Part shown: one piece after another, positions 1 through 8,118 of the stretch
Numbering within the stretch: the first letter of the stretch is position 1
Layout: each line of letters opens with the position of its first letter
Translations under genes and position numbers: made by a program
DNA from: Bacteroidota bacterium
Lineage (GTDB): Bacteria; Bacteroidota; Bacteroidia; B-17B0; Aurantibacillaceae
NCBI GenBank assembly: GCA_021155905.1
Contig: JAJNBG010000003.1
Coordinates: 62,001-126,000 of the forward strand
Length of the DNA: 64,000 nucleotides
Direction: 5' to 3'
Notes under the pieces: model-generated
Database searches by the model: none
The model's input: the letters and a program-made list of their open reading frames with translations, nothing else
Told to the model about the DNA's origin: nothing

Positions 1-408
1 AAACCTGGTCGTGATCCCCGCAAGTCATTTGAAGTGTTTAATTTTGATGAGAGTGTTCACAGTATTGAAGATTTACGCGAAGGAATGCGTTTGCCGGGAA
101 TCGTGACCAATGTAACAAACTTTGGCGCCTTCGTAGACGTTGGAGTGCATCAGGATGGATTGGTTCATATATCGCAGTTAAGCGATACGTTTGTAGATGA
201 TCCAAATGCAGTTGTAAAAGTAGGACAGCAGGTTTGGGTGAATGTTACAGAATGTGATGTGAAACGCAAACGCATTGCTTTATCCATGAAAGGTGAAGGG
301 GTTGTGTCTTCCAAAAGACCGGTTCAGAAGAAAGAAGAAGTAGCAGCATATGACCCCAATGATATGATGTCGGCTCTAGCAGCTTTAAAAGGTAAATTTA
401 AAAAGTAG
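1..408 (+). CDS. tex: Tex-family RNA-binding protein, C-terminal fragment (5' end outside window)
   Basis: The reading frame is open from the first base, so this is the 3' end of a gene that starts upstream; the GTG at 34 is an internal valine. The fragment is about 135 residues and holds one S1 RNA-binding domain, recognisable from [20 protein letters not shown], which is close to the Tex/YhgF S1 domain, and from the preceding DPR stretch that joins the helix-hairpin-helix core to the S1 domain in Tex. Tex proteins are about 700-780 residues and bind nucleic acid; they are linked to transcription fidelity and stress survival. After the S1 domain comes a short lysine-rich tail. A hairpin terminator follows directly. 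Tex is the best call; another S1-domain protein is less likely. Confidence 0.88.
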   Translation, partial: KPGRDPRKSFEVFNFDESVHSIEDLREGMRLPGIVTNVTNFGAFVDVGVHQDGLVHISQLSDTFVDDPNAVVKVGQQVWVNVTECDVKRKRIALSMKGEGVVSSKRPVQKKEEVAAYDPNDMMSALAALKGKFKK

Positions 409-420
409 ACATGGAATTGA

Positions 421-459
421 AGCCGGTGCACCTTTAATTGTACCGGCTCCCATTTTTTT
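421..459 (+). terminator. Rho-independent terminator after tex
   Basis: A 10-bp stem, AGCCGGTGCA with TGTACCGGCT and one G-T type mismatch, has an 8-base AT-rich loop and is followed after four bases by seven T residues. It lies 12 bases after the tex stop codon. Confidence 0.8.
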
Positions 460-539
460 AAACACCCGTCGACAGCATTATTAACATTCTGTTCTTGAAA
501 TCTTGTTGACAGGGCGCTCATATCTGGTCGCTATCGCTA

Positions 540-547
540 TACTTTTG
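540..547 (+). promoter_or_regulatory. Possible -7 element TACTTTTG
   Basis: TACTTTTG fits the Bacteroidota -7 consensus TAnnTTTG. No good TTTG -33 box is seen at the usual spacing. It would start a transcript near 553 with a leader of about 90 bases before the next gene. The leader contains a perfect 7-bp inverted repeat (AAACCTG at 552-558 with CAGGTTT at 566-572), which could fold in the RNA or bind a regulator. Confidence 0.3.
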
Positions 548-642
548 TTGAAAACCTGTTTGTATCAGGTTTATAAAGTAATTAACTCGTTTATAGACAG
601 AGTTTTAGTTAATAATAGCAGAGGACTTAAATTTTTAGCGTA

Positions 643-1044
643 ATGAAGATAGTTAGTGTGTGTATTATTTTTGCAGTAATGCATTTAAATTTCATCAGAT
701 ATTCTGATGTCAAGGATGGAAAATATGAACCAATCCCTGCAGAATCCTCCTGGATTAAATCTGAAGTTGGGGCCTGGATGGGTAATTATAATGTATGGTA
801 CAAAATCGATAAAAAAGATAACAGCATCAGGTTATCCTACAACGGAAAAAAATGGTCCGATTCAAGTACGGAAGCAGTTTGGCATGATAAACACGGAAAA
901 TGGCTATGCCTTTTTAATAACAAATTAATGTACAGTGAAAACGGAACGAGTTGGAAAGAAATTTTTAATCGCACCTGGCAGGATATCAATGGTACCTGGT
1001 ATCGTTTCGACAGCAAATGGGATCTTTGGGAAGTGAAAATGTAA
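643..1044 (+). CDS. Small secreted protein of unknown function, tryptophan-rich
   Basis: I do not recognise the family. The 133-residue product begins with a short hydrophobic stretch (residues 1-17) that could be a weak signal peptide or anchor. The rest is rich in Trp, Tyr, Asn, Lys and Gly, with spaced W-containing turns such as WMGNYNVWY, GKKWSDSS, GTSWKEIF and GTWYRFDSKWDLWE. This periodic aromatic pattern suggests a small all-beta fold, perhaps a binding module, but that is inference. It is a single-gene unit, flanked by the tex terminator upstream and a bidirectional terminator downstream. The frame is closed on both sides and there is a good ATG; a second ATG 13 codons in would remove most of the hydrophobic segment, so the first is preferred. 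Confidence 0.65.
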   Translation: MKIVSVCIIFAVMHLNFIRYSDVKDGKYEPIPAESSWIKSEVGAWMGNYNVWYKIDKKDNSIRLSYNGKKWSDSSTEAVWHDKHGKWLCLFNNKLMYSENGTSWKEIFNRTWQDINGTWYRFDSKWDLWEVKM

Positions 1045-1052
1045 CTTCAATT

Positions 1053-1086
1053 AAAAAAGGTGTTGAAATTTCAACACCTTTTTTTT
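1053..1086. terminator. Bidirectional terminator between convergent genes
   Basis: A perfect 20-base palindrome at 1059-1078 is flanked by six A residues on the left and eight T residues on the right, so it can work on both strands. It lies between the plus-strand unknown gene and the minus-strand pirin gene, whose stop codon overlaps the T tract. Confidence 0.88.
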
Positions 1087-1933
1087 ATGATAAAAATCCC
1101 ATTTTACCTTGTTGGTAATCACGCATTGCTTCCAGTATTTCCGTTTGCGATGTCATGACAAAAGGTCCGTGAGTTACTAAGGGTTCATCAATTGGTTCCC
1201 CGGCCATTAATAACAATTTTGAGTTTGACTTAGCTTCTAGCTTAATTTCCCCGTCTTCCTGATCAAATATTACGAGATCATGCTGTTTGATTGTTTGGTT
1301 TTCATTTAATATTAATTCGCCTTCCAAAATATAGAAACACACGTTGTTACCCGATGGAAAAGTTAAAGTATCCTGGCTGCCGGTATTCATTCTTGACATG
1401 GCCGTAAATACATTTGAATGGGCAGGTCCTTTTTTGCCATCGTAACTACCGGAAACCAAACGAAATTCAACCCCGGCTTTTTCTGTTAATACAACTTCAT
1501 TTTTCGTGATCGGTTGGTAAGAGGCGGGGTTCATTTTTTGTGCTCTTGGAATGTTGATCCATAGCTGAATTCCCTGCGATCTTCCGCCTCTTTCAACAAA
1601 TGCTTTATCTGCTTTTTCACTGTGAATTATTCCCCTACCGGCATTGATCCATTGCACTTCGTTGTCCCCGATTACTTTTTTATTTCCCAGGGAATCTTCA
1701 TGTTCGATCGAACCTTCAAACATAAAGGTAATCGGACAAAATCCCCTGTGTGGATGAGGAGCTACATGAAAGTTATTTTCATAGGGTGCGTAAGTAAAAT
1801 CGAAATGATGCAATAAAATAAACGGACTTACTTGTTCAATTCCCTGTAAAGGAAATGCCTGTCTTAGTTTTATCGGCCCCATCATAGTTTCAGGGGCATT
1901 ATGTATGGATTGGATTTTGCGAAATGTTTTCAT
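1085..1933 (-). CDS. Pirin family protein (cupin, possible quercetin 2,3-dioxygenase)
   Basis: The 282-residue length and architecture match bacterial pirins: an N-terminal cupin with the metal-site motif HPHRGF (around residues 59-64), a second metal ligand segment GIIHSEK, and a C-terminal cupin half (about 170-280). Pirins bind one Fe or other metal through three His and one Glu. Some bacterial members cleave quercetin, others act as redox sensors or protein partners, so the substrate here is open. It is cytoplasmic, with no signal peptide. It sits two bases after a small membrane-protein gene and close to an FMN reductase and a second, exported-looking pirin, which suggests a redox or oxidative-stress operon running leftward. 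Confidence 0.9.
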   Translation of the reverse strand: MKTFRKIQSIHNAPETMMGPIKLRQAFPLQGIEQVSPFILLHHFDFTYAPYENNFHVAPHPHRGFCPITFMFEGSIEHEDSLGNKKVIGDNEVQWINAGRGIIHSEKADKAFVERGGRSQGIQLWINIPRAQKMNPASYQPITKNEVVLTEKAGVEFRLVSGSYDGKKGPAHSNVFTAMSRMNTGSQDTLTFPSGNNVCFYILEGELILNENQTIKQHDLVIFDQEDGEIKLEAKSNSKLLLMAGEPIDEPLVTHGPFVMTSQTEILEAMRDYQQGKMGFLS

Positions 1934-1935
1934 GA

Positions 1936-2151
1936 TTATTTTGATAACCAGTTGTTTAGTAGTTTTTGAATGATTGGAATTAAAATAAAAACCATAATAG
2001 GGACCACTATTAAAGTAATAACTAATGTCCTTAACGGAAGCGGTGAAATTTCAATCAATTGGTTTCCGAATAGAAAAAATATTAAAGTAATCAGAGGGTA
2101 AATCGCCAGCCAGGCGACGATTGCCATTTTCCATTTTTTAGGTGCCTGCAT
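1936..2151 (-). CDS. Small membrane protein like the C-terminal tail of ABM-type monooxygenases
   Basis: The 71 residues form two transmembrane helices (about 9-29 and 41-62) separated by a short loop. The opening PPKWKMA-like segment (here PKKWKMAIVAWLAIYP) and the pattern of prolines and leucines strongly resemble the membrane tail found at the C-terminus of two-domain antibiotic-biosynthesis-monooxygenase (ABM/dabb-like) proteins, which normally follows one or two ferredoxin-like domains. Here no such domain precedes it. The start codon lies inside the upstream FMN reductase gene (14-base overlap), so the two are probably translationally coupled. It may anchor a partner flavin enzyme at the membrane, but that is inference. 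The family resemblance is from memory of the motif. Confidence 0.6.
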   Translation of the reverse strand: MQAPKKWKMAIVAWLAIYPLITLIFFLFGNQLIEISPLPLRTLVITLIVVPIMVFILIPIIQKLLNNWLSK

Positions 2152-2662
2152 GTTTTATTTGTTCTAGAAGCTGTTGTTTTAATTCTTCGTTGGTGATGCC
2201 TTCTAATTCATTGAAATTATCATAAAACCTAGGCAGAGAAAAGGTTGCTTTGATATCAGCACCATACCGTGGTAATGTTTTTGTTGCAAATTCCAGTACA
2301 GAGGATCCGCCTCTTTTACCATCAGACGTTGCCATTAAAAGCATTGGCTTCCCCTGGAATACTTTTTTGTCCTTTCTGGATGACCAGTCAAATACATTTT
2401 TGAATCCTACATTATAGGACGCGTTATTTTCGGCTAAAGACAAAACGATAAAGTCTGCGGATGCTATCTTATCCAGGAACTCCTGGGCTTCTTTAGGAAA
2501 ACCAATTTCTTTTTCAAGTTCCTTACTAAATAGGGGCAGAGGAAAATCATTCAAATCAATCACTTCTACTTCTGCATTTTGAAAAAGATGCGCGGCATAG
2601 GATGCTAATTTTTTATTGATAGAGTGCTTACTATTGCTGCCTCCAAATGCGATAATTTTCAT
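2138..2662 (-). CDS. NADPH-dependent FMN reductase family protein
   Basis: This is a 174-residue flavodoxin-like protein. The N-terminal MKIIAFGGSNSKHSINKKLA is the beta1/phosphate-binding loop (GS-S--N-kLa) of the FMN_red family (ArsH, YieF/ChrR and azoreductase relatives). A central LSLAENNASYNVGFKNVFDW matches the P-E-Y-N flavin-binding region, although the usual Pro-Glu-Tyr is replaced by Ala-Glu-Asn. Such enzymes reduce FMN, quinones or metal ions with NADPH. It overlaps the small membrane-protein gene and follows an exported pirin in the same direction; joint function in handling quinones or flavonoid-like aromatics is plausible but unproven. Length is normal for the family. Confidence 0.87.
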   Translation of the reverse strand: MKIIAFGGSNSKHSINKKLASYAAHLFQNAEVEVIDLNDFPLPLFSKELEKEIGFPKEAQEFLDKIASADFIVLSLAENNASYNVGFKNVFDWSSRKDKKVFQGKPMLLMATSDGKRGGSSVLEFATKTLPRYGADIKATFSLPRFYDNFNELEGITNEELKQQLLEQIKHAGT

Positions 2663-2672
2663 AGGTCGGTGA

Positions 2673-3545
2673 TTAAACGTTCATTGGCACTTCCATGAGT
2701 AGAAATTCAGCGTTGGACTTGGCCGTCAGTTTAACGGATTCGATATCCCAAATTCCAAATCCATCTCTTGTATTCACTAGTTGTCCGTTAACATCCAGAT
2801 CACCGTTTAGGTTAAAAATGTACAGACCATTCCCTTTGCCTTTAATTTTATATTCAGTACTAATGCCTTTATCAAATTTCCCTAAATGAAACCATGCATT
2901 CTGGTGAATCCAGACTCCCGCATCATTCGGATCAGGCGATAAAATCTGTTGTAATTTATTATGCCGATCTTCTTCTTTCAGGGTAACCTGGTCATATCTT
3001 GGTGTGACATTTTTTTTATTCGGAAACACCCAGATCTGCAAAAACTTTACCGGTTTATCTTTGCTTTTATTGTACTCGCTATGCTGTACACCCGATCCTG
3101 CACTCATAACCTGGACATCACCATTTTTTATGACCGTTGTATTTCCCATACTGTCTTTATGTTCAAGATCACCTTCCAAAGGAATGCTGATGATTTCCAT
3201 ATTATCATGCGGATGAGTTCCAAAGCCCATTCCTTCGGCAACTGTATCGTCATTTAGGACCCTGAGCACACCAAAGTGCATTCTTTCCGGATTGTAATAA
3301 TTTGCAAAGCTAAAGGTGTGTTTACTATGCAGCCATCCATGATTGGCATCACCACGGGTTTCTGCCTTGTGTAAGATCGTATTTTCCATAATAGTAGATT
3401 TTGTGTTAGGTAAATGATTGAATCCTAAAATTTCCAGCTCGTGTAACTCGTCAATATTATTTTTAATAATATTTCCCAACGTTGTTGAAGCAACAAACAT
3501 TCCGGTACCTAATAAGCCTTTCTTTAAAAATTCTTTTCTGTCCAT
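2673..3545 (-). CDS. Pirin family protein with a Tat-like leader
   Basis: A pirin core (cupin motif GTHPHDNMEII, then SGVQHSEYN) is preceded by about 60 extra residues. I choose the ATG at 3545 (MDRKEFLKKGLLGTGMF). A longer frame runs to 3596, but a promoter-like TACCTTTG lies at 3574-3567 inside that extension, so the longer start would lie upstream of the transcript. The leader has the R-K-x-F-L-K core of a twin-arginine signal with Lys for the second Arg, followed by a weakly hydrophobic glycine-rich segment, so export is possible. Most pirins are cytoplasmic, so this is unusual. It is about 290 residues long. It is followed closely by the FMN reductase gene. Confidence 0.87.
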   Translation of the reverse strand: MDRKEFLKKGLLGTGMFVASTTLGNIIKNNIDELHELEILGFNHLPNTKSTIMENTILHKAETRGDANHGWLHSKHTFSFANYYNPERMHFGVLRVLNDDTVAEGMGFGTHPHDNMEIISIPLEGDLEHKDSMGNTTVIKNGDVQVMSAGSGVQHSEYNKSKDKPVKFLQIWVFPNKKNVTPRYDQVTLKEEDRHNKLQQILSPDPNDAGVWIHQNAWFHLGKFDKGISTEYKIKGKGNGLYIFNLNGDLDVNGQLVNTRDGFGIWDIESVKLTAKSNAEFLLMEVPMNV

Positions 3546-3566
3546 AATTATTTGCCTTTGGTACAT

Positions 3567-3574
3567 CAAAGGTA
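3567..3574 (-). promoter_or_regulatory. -7 promoter element TACCTTTG for the pirin/FMN reductase operon
   Basis: On the minus strand the site reads TACCTTTG, a full match to the Bacteroidota -7 consensus TAnnTTTG. The predicted transcription start, about 7 bases on, lies roughly 15 bases before the ATG at 3545. No clear TTTG -33 box is present. The site supports the shorter start of the pirin. Confidence 0.5.
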
Positions 3575-3606
3575 GAGATACCTTTCCTAAGAACACTTAA
3601 ACTAGG

Positions 3607-4200
3607 TTAAGAAATGCTTTTATGTTTCACATATTTGGCCCTGAGTTTGCTCAGAAATTCGGGCGTTACACCAATATAGGCGGCAATTTGCTTTTGTGGA
3701 ATAGTATGGATTAACTGAGGATAGATTTTACAGAATTTCAAATAACGTTCCTGCGCGGTTAAACTCATATTGTCGTTTAAGCGTTGTTGGTAGGAAACCA
3801 GTGAATTCTCTGTAATGATTCGAAAAAAACGTTCAAACTTTGGAACTTTTCGGTACAACTTTTCCTGGTCTGTTTTGGATAGCAAAAGAATTTCCGTATC
3901 ATTCATAGCTTCAATATTCAGATTGCCGGGTTTTTGTGAAATGAGGCTGTACATGTCACCAATCCACCATTCTTTTGGTGCAAAAGACAAAACATGTTCA
4001 TCGCCGTTGCTATCTATGGTGTATCCTCTCAAACATCCATCCAACACAAAGGCTGAATGTTTGCAGACGTCTCCTTGTTTCAATAGAAATTTTTTTGCTG
4101 CAATTTTTTGATGTTCAAATAAAGGAGTAACAAATGCTTCTTCCGCTTTGGTAAGGGAAATGTGTTTAGCGAAATTTTGCAGTAATAATGAATAGTCCAT
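3607..4200 (-). CDS. Crp/Fnr family transcriptional regulator
   Basis: The 197-residue protein has an N-terminal cyclic-nucleotide-binding beta roll (about 10-115, with the typical LLKQGDVCKHSAFVLDGCLRG-type strand-turn pattern) and a short C-terminal helix-turn-helix (IAAYIGVTPEFLSKLR, about 170-185). There is no cysteine cluster of the Fnr type, and the cNMP phosphate-binding Arg/Ser signature is not convincing, so the ligand is unknown. This divergent Crp group is very common in Bacteroidota, where it often controls nearby oxidoreductase genes. It lies just upstream of, and in the same direction as, the pirin/FMN reductase genes, and five bases after the DUF1697 gene. Confidence 0.9.
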   Translation of the reverse strand: MDYSLLLQNFAKHISLTKAEEAFVTPLFEHQKIAAKKFLLKQGDVCKHSAFVLDGCLRGYTIDSNGDEHVLSFAPKEWWIGDMYSLISQKPGNLNIEAMNDTEILLLSKTDQEKLYRKVPKFERFFRIITENSLVSYQQRLNDNMSLTAQERYLKFCKIYPQLIHTIPQKQIAAYIGVTPEFLSKLRAKYVKHKSIS

Positions 4201-4205
4201 AATTA

Positions 4206-4760
4206 TTACGCATTAATGATCTCTTCAGAAATATTTACTAATTCAGTTATGGTTTTCCAGTTGCGAGTTGTTGCCATTACTTTCAGTTTGTTCTCGAAAA
4301 ACGTGTTGCTTAATTTGGTATTACCATAACCATTCGGACAAAACAAATAAATCGCTTTGTCTTTTATCATAAATTCATCAGAAGCATATTGACCTTCTTT
4401 GATCGTATCTATTGATGTTTTATCAGGTTCCTGGTTCAAAAATGTGACATGAAGCTTGGTGATATCTTCCTTTCTTTTAGTTAAAAATGGATTATTTTTG
4501 AGAATATATTGAATTTCCTCTGCTTTTTTTACCATCACGGGAACATCAAACCCAAAGGTGGCTTCTATTTTTTTTGAGAGGGTACTTTCAAGATCAGAAA
4601 GTTTTGTGTTTTTGCTTTGAAAAACAATGTTCCCACTTTGAATATAGGTTTTAGTGTTTTTTAAACCGAGCTCTTCACACAAGTTTCTAAGCGCCTCCAT
4701 TTTGACCGGCTTGTGGCCGCTAACATTAATACCTCTTAAAATAGCAATGTATGTTTTCAT
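4206..4760 (-). CDS. DUF1697 family protein
   Basis: The 184-residue sequence starts with MKTYIAILRGINVSGHKPVK and continues with GLKNTKTYIQSGNIVFQS, both hallmark segments of DUF1697. The fold is two ferredoxin-like halves; the biochemical function is unknown. The protein is soluble and normal in length. It is followed after five bases by the Crp/Fnr regulator, so the two are probably co-transcribed. Conserved N-terminal Arg-Gly-Ile-Asn-Val suggests a ligand pocket, but nothing in the sequence says which ligand. Confidence 0.9.
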   Translation of the reverse strand: MKTYIAILRGINVSGHKPVKMEALRNLCEELGLKNTKTYIQSGNIVFQSKNTKLSDLESTLSKKIEATFGFDVPVMVKKAEEIQYILKNNPFLTKRKEDITKLHVTFLNQEPDKTSIDTIKEGQYASDEFMIKDKAIYLFCPNGYGNTKLSNTFFENKLKVMATTRNWKTITELVNISEEIINA

Positions 4761-4778
4761 AAATAGTATTTATTACTC

Positions 4779-4803
4779 AAAAAAAAACCTTCCGTTTGGA
4801 AGG
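4779..4803 (-). terminator. Terminator of the YfiR-TPR-phosphatase operon
   Basis: On the minus strand there is a 6-bp G/C-rich stem CCTTCC-AAAC-GGAAGG followed by nine T residues. It starts eight bases after the stop codon of the phosphatase gene. Confidence 0.87.
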
Positions 4804-4811
4804 TCAGGGTG

Positions 4812-6596
4812 TTAAACTTTTACACCAATAATTAAGATATCATCCACCTGTTCTAAATTCCCTCTCCATTCTTCAATGGTTTGGTTTAGCATTGGTTTTT
4901 GCCTTTCAATTGGTAATTTACTTACATCCGCTAGTAACTGACGGAAATTGCCAGCCATGAATTTTTTTCCTTTAGGACCACCAAACTGGTCAGCATAACC
5001 GTCAGAGAAAATATAAATGCTATCACCTTTTTGTAACTGAATACGATTATTCGTAAAGTTTTGCTTTTCGCCAATAAACATTCCCACCGGAAATTTATCC
5101 GCTTTATACTGAATCAATTCGTTATTACGGATAATATACAATGGATTAAAGGCACCGGCAAACTGTAATTCTAAAGTTGAATAATTAAGAGCACATAAAG
5201 TCATATCCATACCATCTTTCGTTTGTTTACCGGAAGTGGTATTTGTATGCAATGTGTGCGCTACACCATCATTCATTTTGTCCATAATCACCGATGGCTC
5301 GATGCTTTCAGTATTCTTTAAAATGTCTTTTAAAAGATTGTATCCAACAATACTCATAAACGCACCCGGAACACCATGGCCTGTACAATCGACTGCTGCA
5401 AAGTAACACCAGTCATTCTTTTTGTCAATCCAGTAAAAGTCGCCACTTACGATATCCTTTGGTTTATAGAGTACGAATGATTCAGGTAAAATTTGTTTTA
5501 CTAAATTATTTGGCGGCAAGATTGCTTCCTGGATACGTTTCGCGTAATGGATACTATCTGTTACCTGTTTAAAAAGGATTTCGAGCTCTTTTGTTTTCAA
5601 CTCGATCTCTTCTTTTTGTTTCACGACCTGCTCAGTACGCTCGATTACTTTTTGCTCGAGTACTCTTTCATTTTCTGATAATCCGTCACGCATTTTTAAC
5701 AATGCATGCCCTAAACTATCATCTTTGCTTAAAGGTTTATAATACGCTTCGAAATTACCCTTTCCTGTTTGTTTGGCAAATTCGGTGGTACTCTCCATGG
5801 ATTCCACGAGGCTATTTAAAGCAATCCCCATTTCTCCAATCTCATCTGTTCTGTAATTAATACGTTCTTTCGGAAGAATACCTAAACCCATCGACAGCAA
5901 CATTTTTTTAAGCTGTTGAATTGGTTTTGTAATAGAACGGGTAGTGAAAATTGCAATCAATATTCCACCAACAAATAAACCAATACCTAGAAATTTCACA
6001 AATCTATCCAGGAAGTTAAATGAGCTAAACATCTCCTGGGTAGTTTCTTCAGCATTTAATTCTTTCTGTGTAATTAACTCGTTGAGTTGTGTATACAACA
6101 TCTTTATCTTTTCCTGGCTATCTTCAAAAGGCTGATTAACCATAAATTTGATTGTGGCATCCTGGTAGCTTTCCCAGGAATTAAGAGGAGTCATAATTTC
6201 TTCCTGGTACAATTTAAATAAACCGTCGCTGAAAGAAATGATGGATTTAGCTTTCTGTTTTTCTTCTTCTGTCCAATCGCTCGATAAAGTATTTATTTTG
6301 GCTTTAATATGAGAATAATCTTTACTAATTAAATTTCTCAATTCTGTTTTTGTAGGGTCATCATCAGGGGATTGATGATAGTACCATTTCGAAATTAATG
6401 TTTGGGATTTTTGAAGAATAAAGTTGTATTCTTTTAAGGCGGATACCGATGGAGTTACCTGGCCAACAACAGAATCTGTTTGATGCTTACTTCTTGTGAT
6501 GGTAACTATGGTAAAAAGAAAGGCAATTAGGGTAAGTAAAAGCAAAACGCCAAAACCTGTTCCTATTTTTCTGCCAATGGTGAATCTAAATGCCAT
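4812..6596 (-). CDS. Membrane sensor with HAMP domain and SpoIIE/PP2C-type serine phosphatase
   Basis: Order of domains in 594 residues: TM1 (about 10-33), an extracytoplasmic helical sensor of about 165 residues resembling the four-helix-bundle type of chemoreceptors, TM2 (about 198-218), a HAMP linker opening with RSITKPIQQLKKM, a coiled coil (about 300-345), and a SpoIIE-type PP2C domain (about 360-594). Metal-binding and catalytic motifs are all visible: SGDFYW, VDCTGHGVPGAFMS, KDGMDMT, FSDGYADQFGG and VDDILI. The phosphatase should therefore be active on phospho-Ser/Thr, classically an anti-anti-sigma (STAS) protein; no such protein is encoded here. It is the last gene of an operon with a TPR protein and a YfiR-like protein, suggesting periplasmic control of the phosphatase. 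Confidence 0.92.
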   Translation of the reverse strand: MAFRFTIGRKIGTGFGVLLLLTLIAFLFTIVTITRSKHQTDSVVGQVTPSVSALKEYNFILQKSQTLISKWYYHQSPDDDPTKTELRNLISKDYSHIKAKINTLSSDWTEEEKQKAKSIISFSDGLFKLYQEEIMTPLNSWESYQDATIKFMVNQPFEDSQEKIKMLYTQLNELITQKELNAEETTQEMFSSFNFLDRFVKFLGIGLFVGGILIAIFTTRSITKPIQQLKKMLLSMGLGILPKERINYRTDEIGEMGIALNSLVESMESTTEFAKQTGKGNFEAYYKPLSKDDSLGHALLKMRDGLSENERVLEQKVIERTEQVVKQKEEIELKTKELEILFKQVTDSIHYAKRIQEAILPPNNLVKQILPESFVLYKPKDIVSGDFYWIDKKNDWCYFAAVDCTGHGVPGAFMSIVGYNLLKDILKNTESIEPSVIMDKMNDGVAHTLHTNTTSGKQTKDGMDMTLCALNYSTLELQFAGAFNPLYIIRNNELIQYKADKFPVGMFIGEKQNFTNNRIQLQKGDSIYIFSDGYADQFGGPKGKKFMAGNFRQLLADVSKLPIERQKPMLNQTIEEWRGNLEQVDDILIIGVKV

Positions 6597-6607
6597 ACAA
6601 TAGCCTA

Positions 6608-7516
6608 TTATTGTTTATTTAAGGCTTCTTTCTTTTGTTTAAACTCGTTCGCTTTTTCTTCATCTAATAAAGCGGAGTAAATACCTTGTAAGCTTTCCAA
6701 TGCTTTTTCAGCTTTTGGATCCAATTCATATACCTTGATCATGAAAGGTAATGATTGCTTAAATAATTTTTTGGCATTTTCCTGAATAACATCCAGTTGA
6801 GCAAGATCAACGTCATAATCCATCATACGCATTAATGTGGCTCCCTGATTGTAATATAAAATACCCAAATTAATATTTGCACTGATGTTTTTATTATCCA
6901 ATTCTAAAACCTTTAACAGTGCTGATTTTGCAATATCACCATATTTCTGGTTAAAATTGTTTTTCATATACATATCCGCGAAAATACTTCCGGTTGTATT
7001 GTAGTATTCAATATCCTTCTGTCTAAAATCAAAATCCGGGTTTATGATTGCCGTGTGCTTTTTATAGTTCATATAAAATTGCTCCGATTTTGTTGTATTT
7101 ACAGAGTCCTGAAGCAGAATGGTGGCTATTTTATAATAGATTGCTGCTCCGTTTTTAATAAAAGCATTATTATTTTCTAAATAAACTTTTGCTGTATCAA
7201 GTTTCATCGACATTAAAGCCGAAGTCATCGAAGTATCTAATAAATGTACCTTTGGAATGTTGCTGGTACCCATTTGCTTATAGGTTTGCAAATAAGCAAA
7301 AGAACGGATATGCCATGAAGAAGGGTCGGCTGTGGTTTCCGAATGCACAATGACTTTCTCAATCATTGGAATTGCCTGTTCGTAGTTTTTTTCCTGACAA
7401 AGTTTTTGGGCATCAAAAAGCAAATCCGTTTGCGCACATACATGCTGGCAAACAAATACCAGTAAAAAGCATATTGAGCTTTTTAGGTAAGAATATGATT
7501 TTGATGTTGTTAACAC
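6608..7516 (-). CDS. Secreted TPR-like protein in the YfiR/phosphatase operon
   Basis: The 302-residue protein has an N-terminal signal sequence ending near CQHVCAQ (about residue 29), so it is probably periplasmic. The rest is alpha-helical with tetratricopeptide-like pairs, clearest at ALLKVLELDNKNISANINLG and in the C-terminal half (YELDPKAEKALESLQGIY). I do not recognise a named family. The start codon is GTG; no upstream ATG in frame is available, and a later start would lose the signal. It lies between the yfiR-like gene (25-base gap) and the phosphatase gene (11-base gap). A role in linking the YfiR-like protein to the sensor domain of the phosphatase is a reasonable guess only. Confidence 0.75.
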   Translation of the reverse strand: MLTTSKSYSYLKSSICFLLVFVCQHVCAQTDLLFDAQKLCQEKNYEQAIPMIEKVIVHSETTADPSSWHIRSFAYLQTYKQMGTSNIPKVHLLDTSMTSALMSMKLDTAKVYLENNNAFIKNGAAIYYKIATILLQDSVNTTKSEQFYMNYKKHTAIINPDFDFRQKDIEYYNTTGSIFADMYMKNNFNQKYGDIAKSALLKVLELDNKNISANINLGILYYNQGATLMRMMDYDVDLAQLDVIQENAKKLFKQSLPFMIKVYELDPKAEKALESLQGIYSALLDEEKANEFKQKKEALNKQ

Positions 7517-7541
7517 TTACTATACAAATTTAATAATTAAT

Positions 7542-8072
7542 TTAATCAACTGCAATAGCTAAACCATTTAAACCGTCCCCGGTTTTAAGGCCGGCTTTTT
7601 TTGCATTATTTTCACTGTATTCAAACCTTTGCTTGTTTTCAGCTACTACAAAGTTAATAGCCGCACCAGCCTTAGCCATTCCTGATTTCTCGGTTATAAT
7701 TAAAGTTCCATTCCCTTTATATTTTGAACTGGCATCTTTCAATAAATCAGAGGATTCGTTTAACAAATAAATCATATGGGGTTTTAATGACGGGTCGAGG
7801 GCAGACGTGATTTTTATTTCAAGTTTCTGAGTACCAACCTGTTTGGTGGCAGCCATTTTGTTTAATTCCTGGCTTAAATTAGCATTAGACCCTACAATCT
7901 GGATAATAAAGTTCCCTGACTTCATTTTATCCGGCCAATCGAAATACTTGGTGAAATTATATAAGAAAGCAGCTTTAACCTTGGAATTCGTATCATAGTT
8001 CTGCAGTTGCTGAAAACTAAGACTTGAAAAAGCCAGGATAAATATTATGCTATATCTTATTAAATTTTTCAA
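7542..8072 (-). CDS. YfiR family protein (DUF4154)
   Basis: The 176-residue product has a signal peptide (about 1-22) followed by a YfiR core: KVKAAFLYNFTKYFDWP near the N-terminus is the family signature, and the C-terminus ends in GINFVV-like and GLNGLAIAVD segments. In Pseudomonas, YfiR is a periplasmic inhibitor of a HAMP-containing diguanylate cyclase. Here the only HAMP protein nearby is a SpoIIE-type phosphatase two genes downstream. The apparent start is TTG at 8072: no in-frame ATG lies upstream before the promoter, and later ATGs would delete the signal peptide. A well-matched promoter lies about 45 bases upstream. First gene of a three-gene operon. Confidence 0.85.
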   Translation of the reverse strand: MKNLIRYSIIFILAFSSLSFQQLQNYDTNSKVKAAFLYNFTKYFDWPDKMKSGNFIIQIVGSNANLSQELNKMAATKQVGTQKLEIKITSALDPSLKPHMIYLLNESSDLLKDASSKYKGNGTLIITEKSGMAKAGAAINFVVAENKQRFEYSENNAKKAGLKTGDGLNGLAIAVD

Positions 8073-8118
8073 TTATTGGGTCAGTTAAACAAATAGTTTG
8101 CCATAATCCTACAACCAA

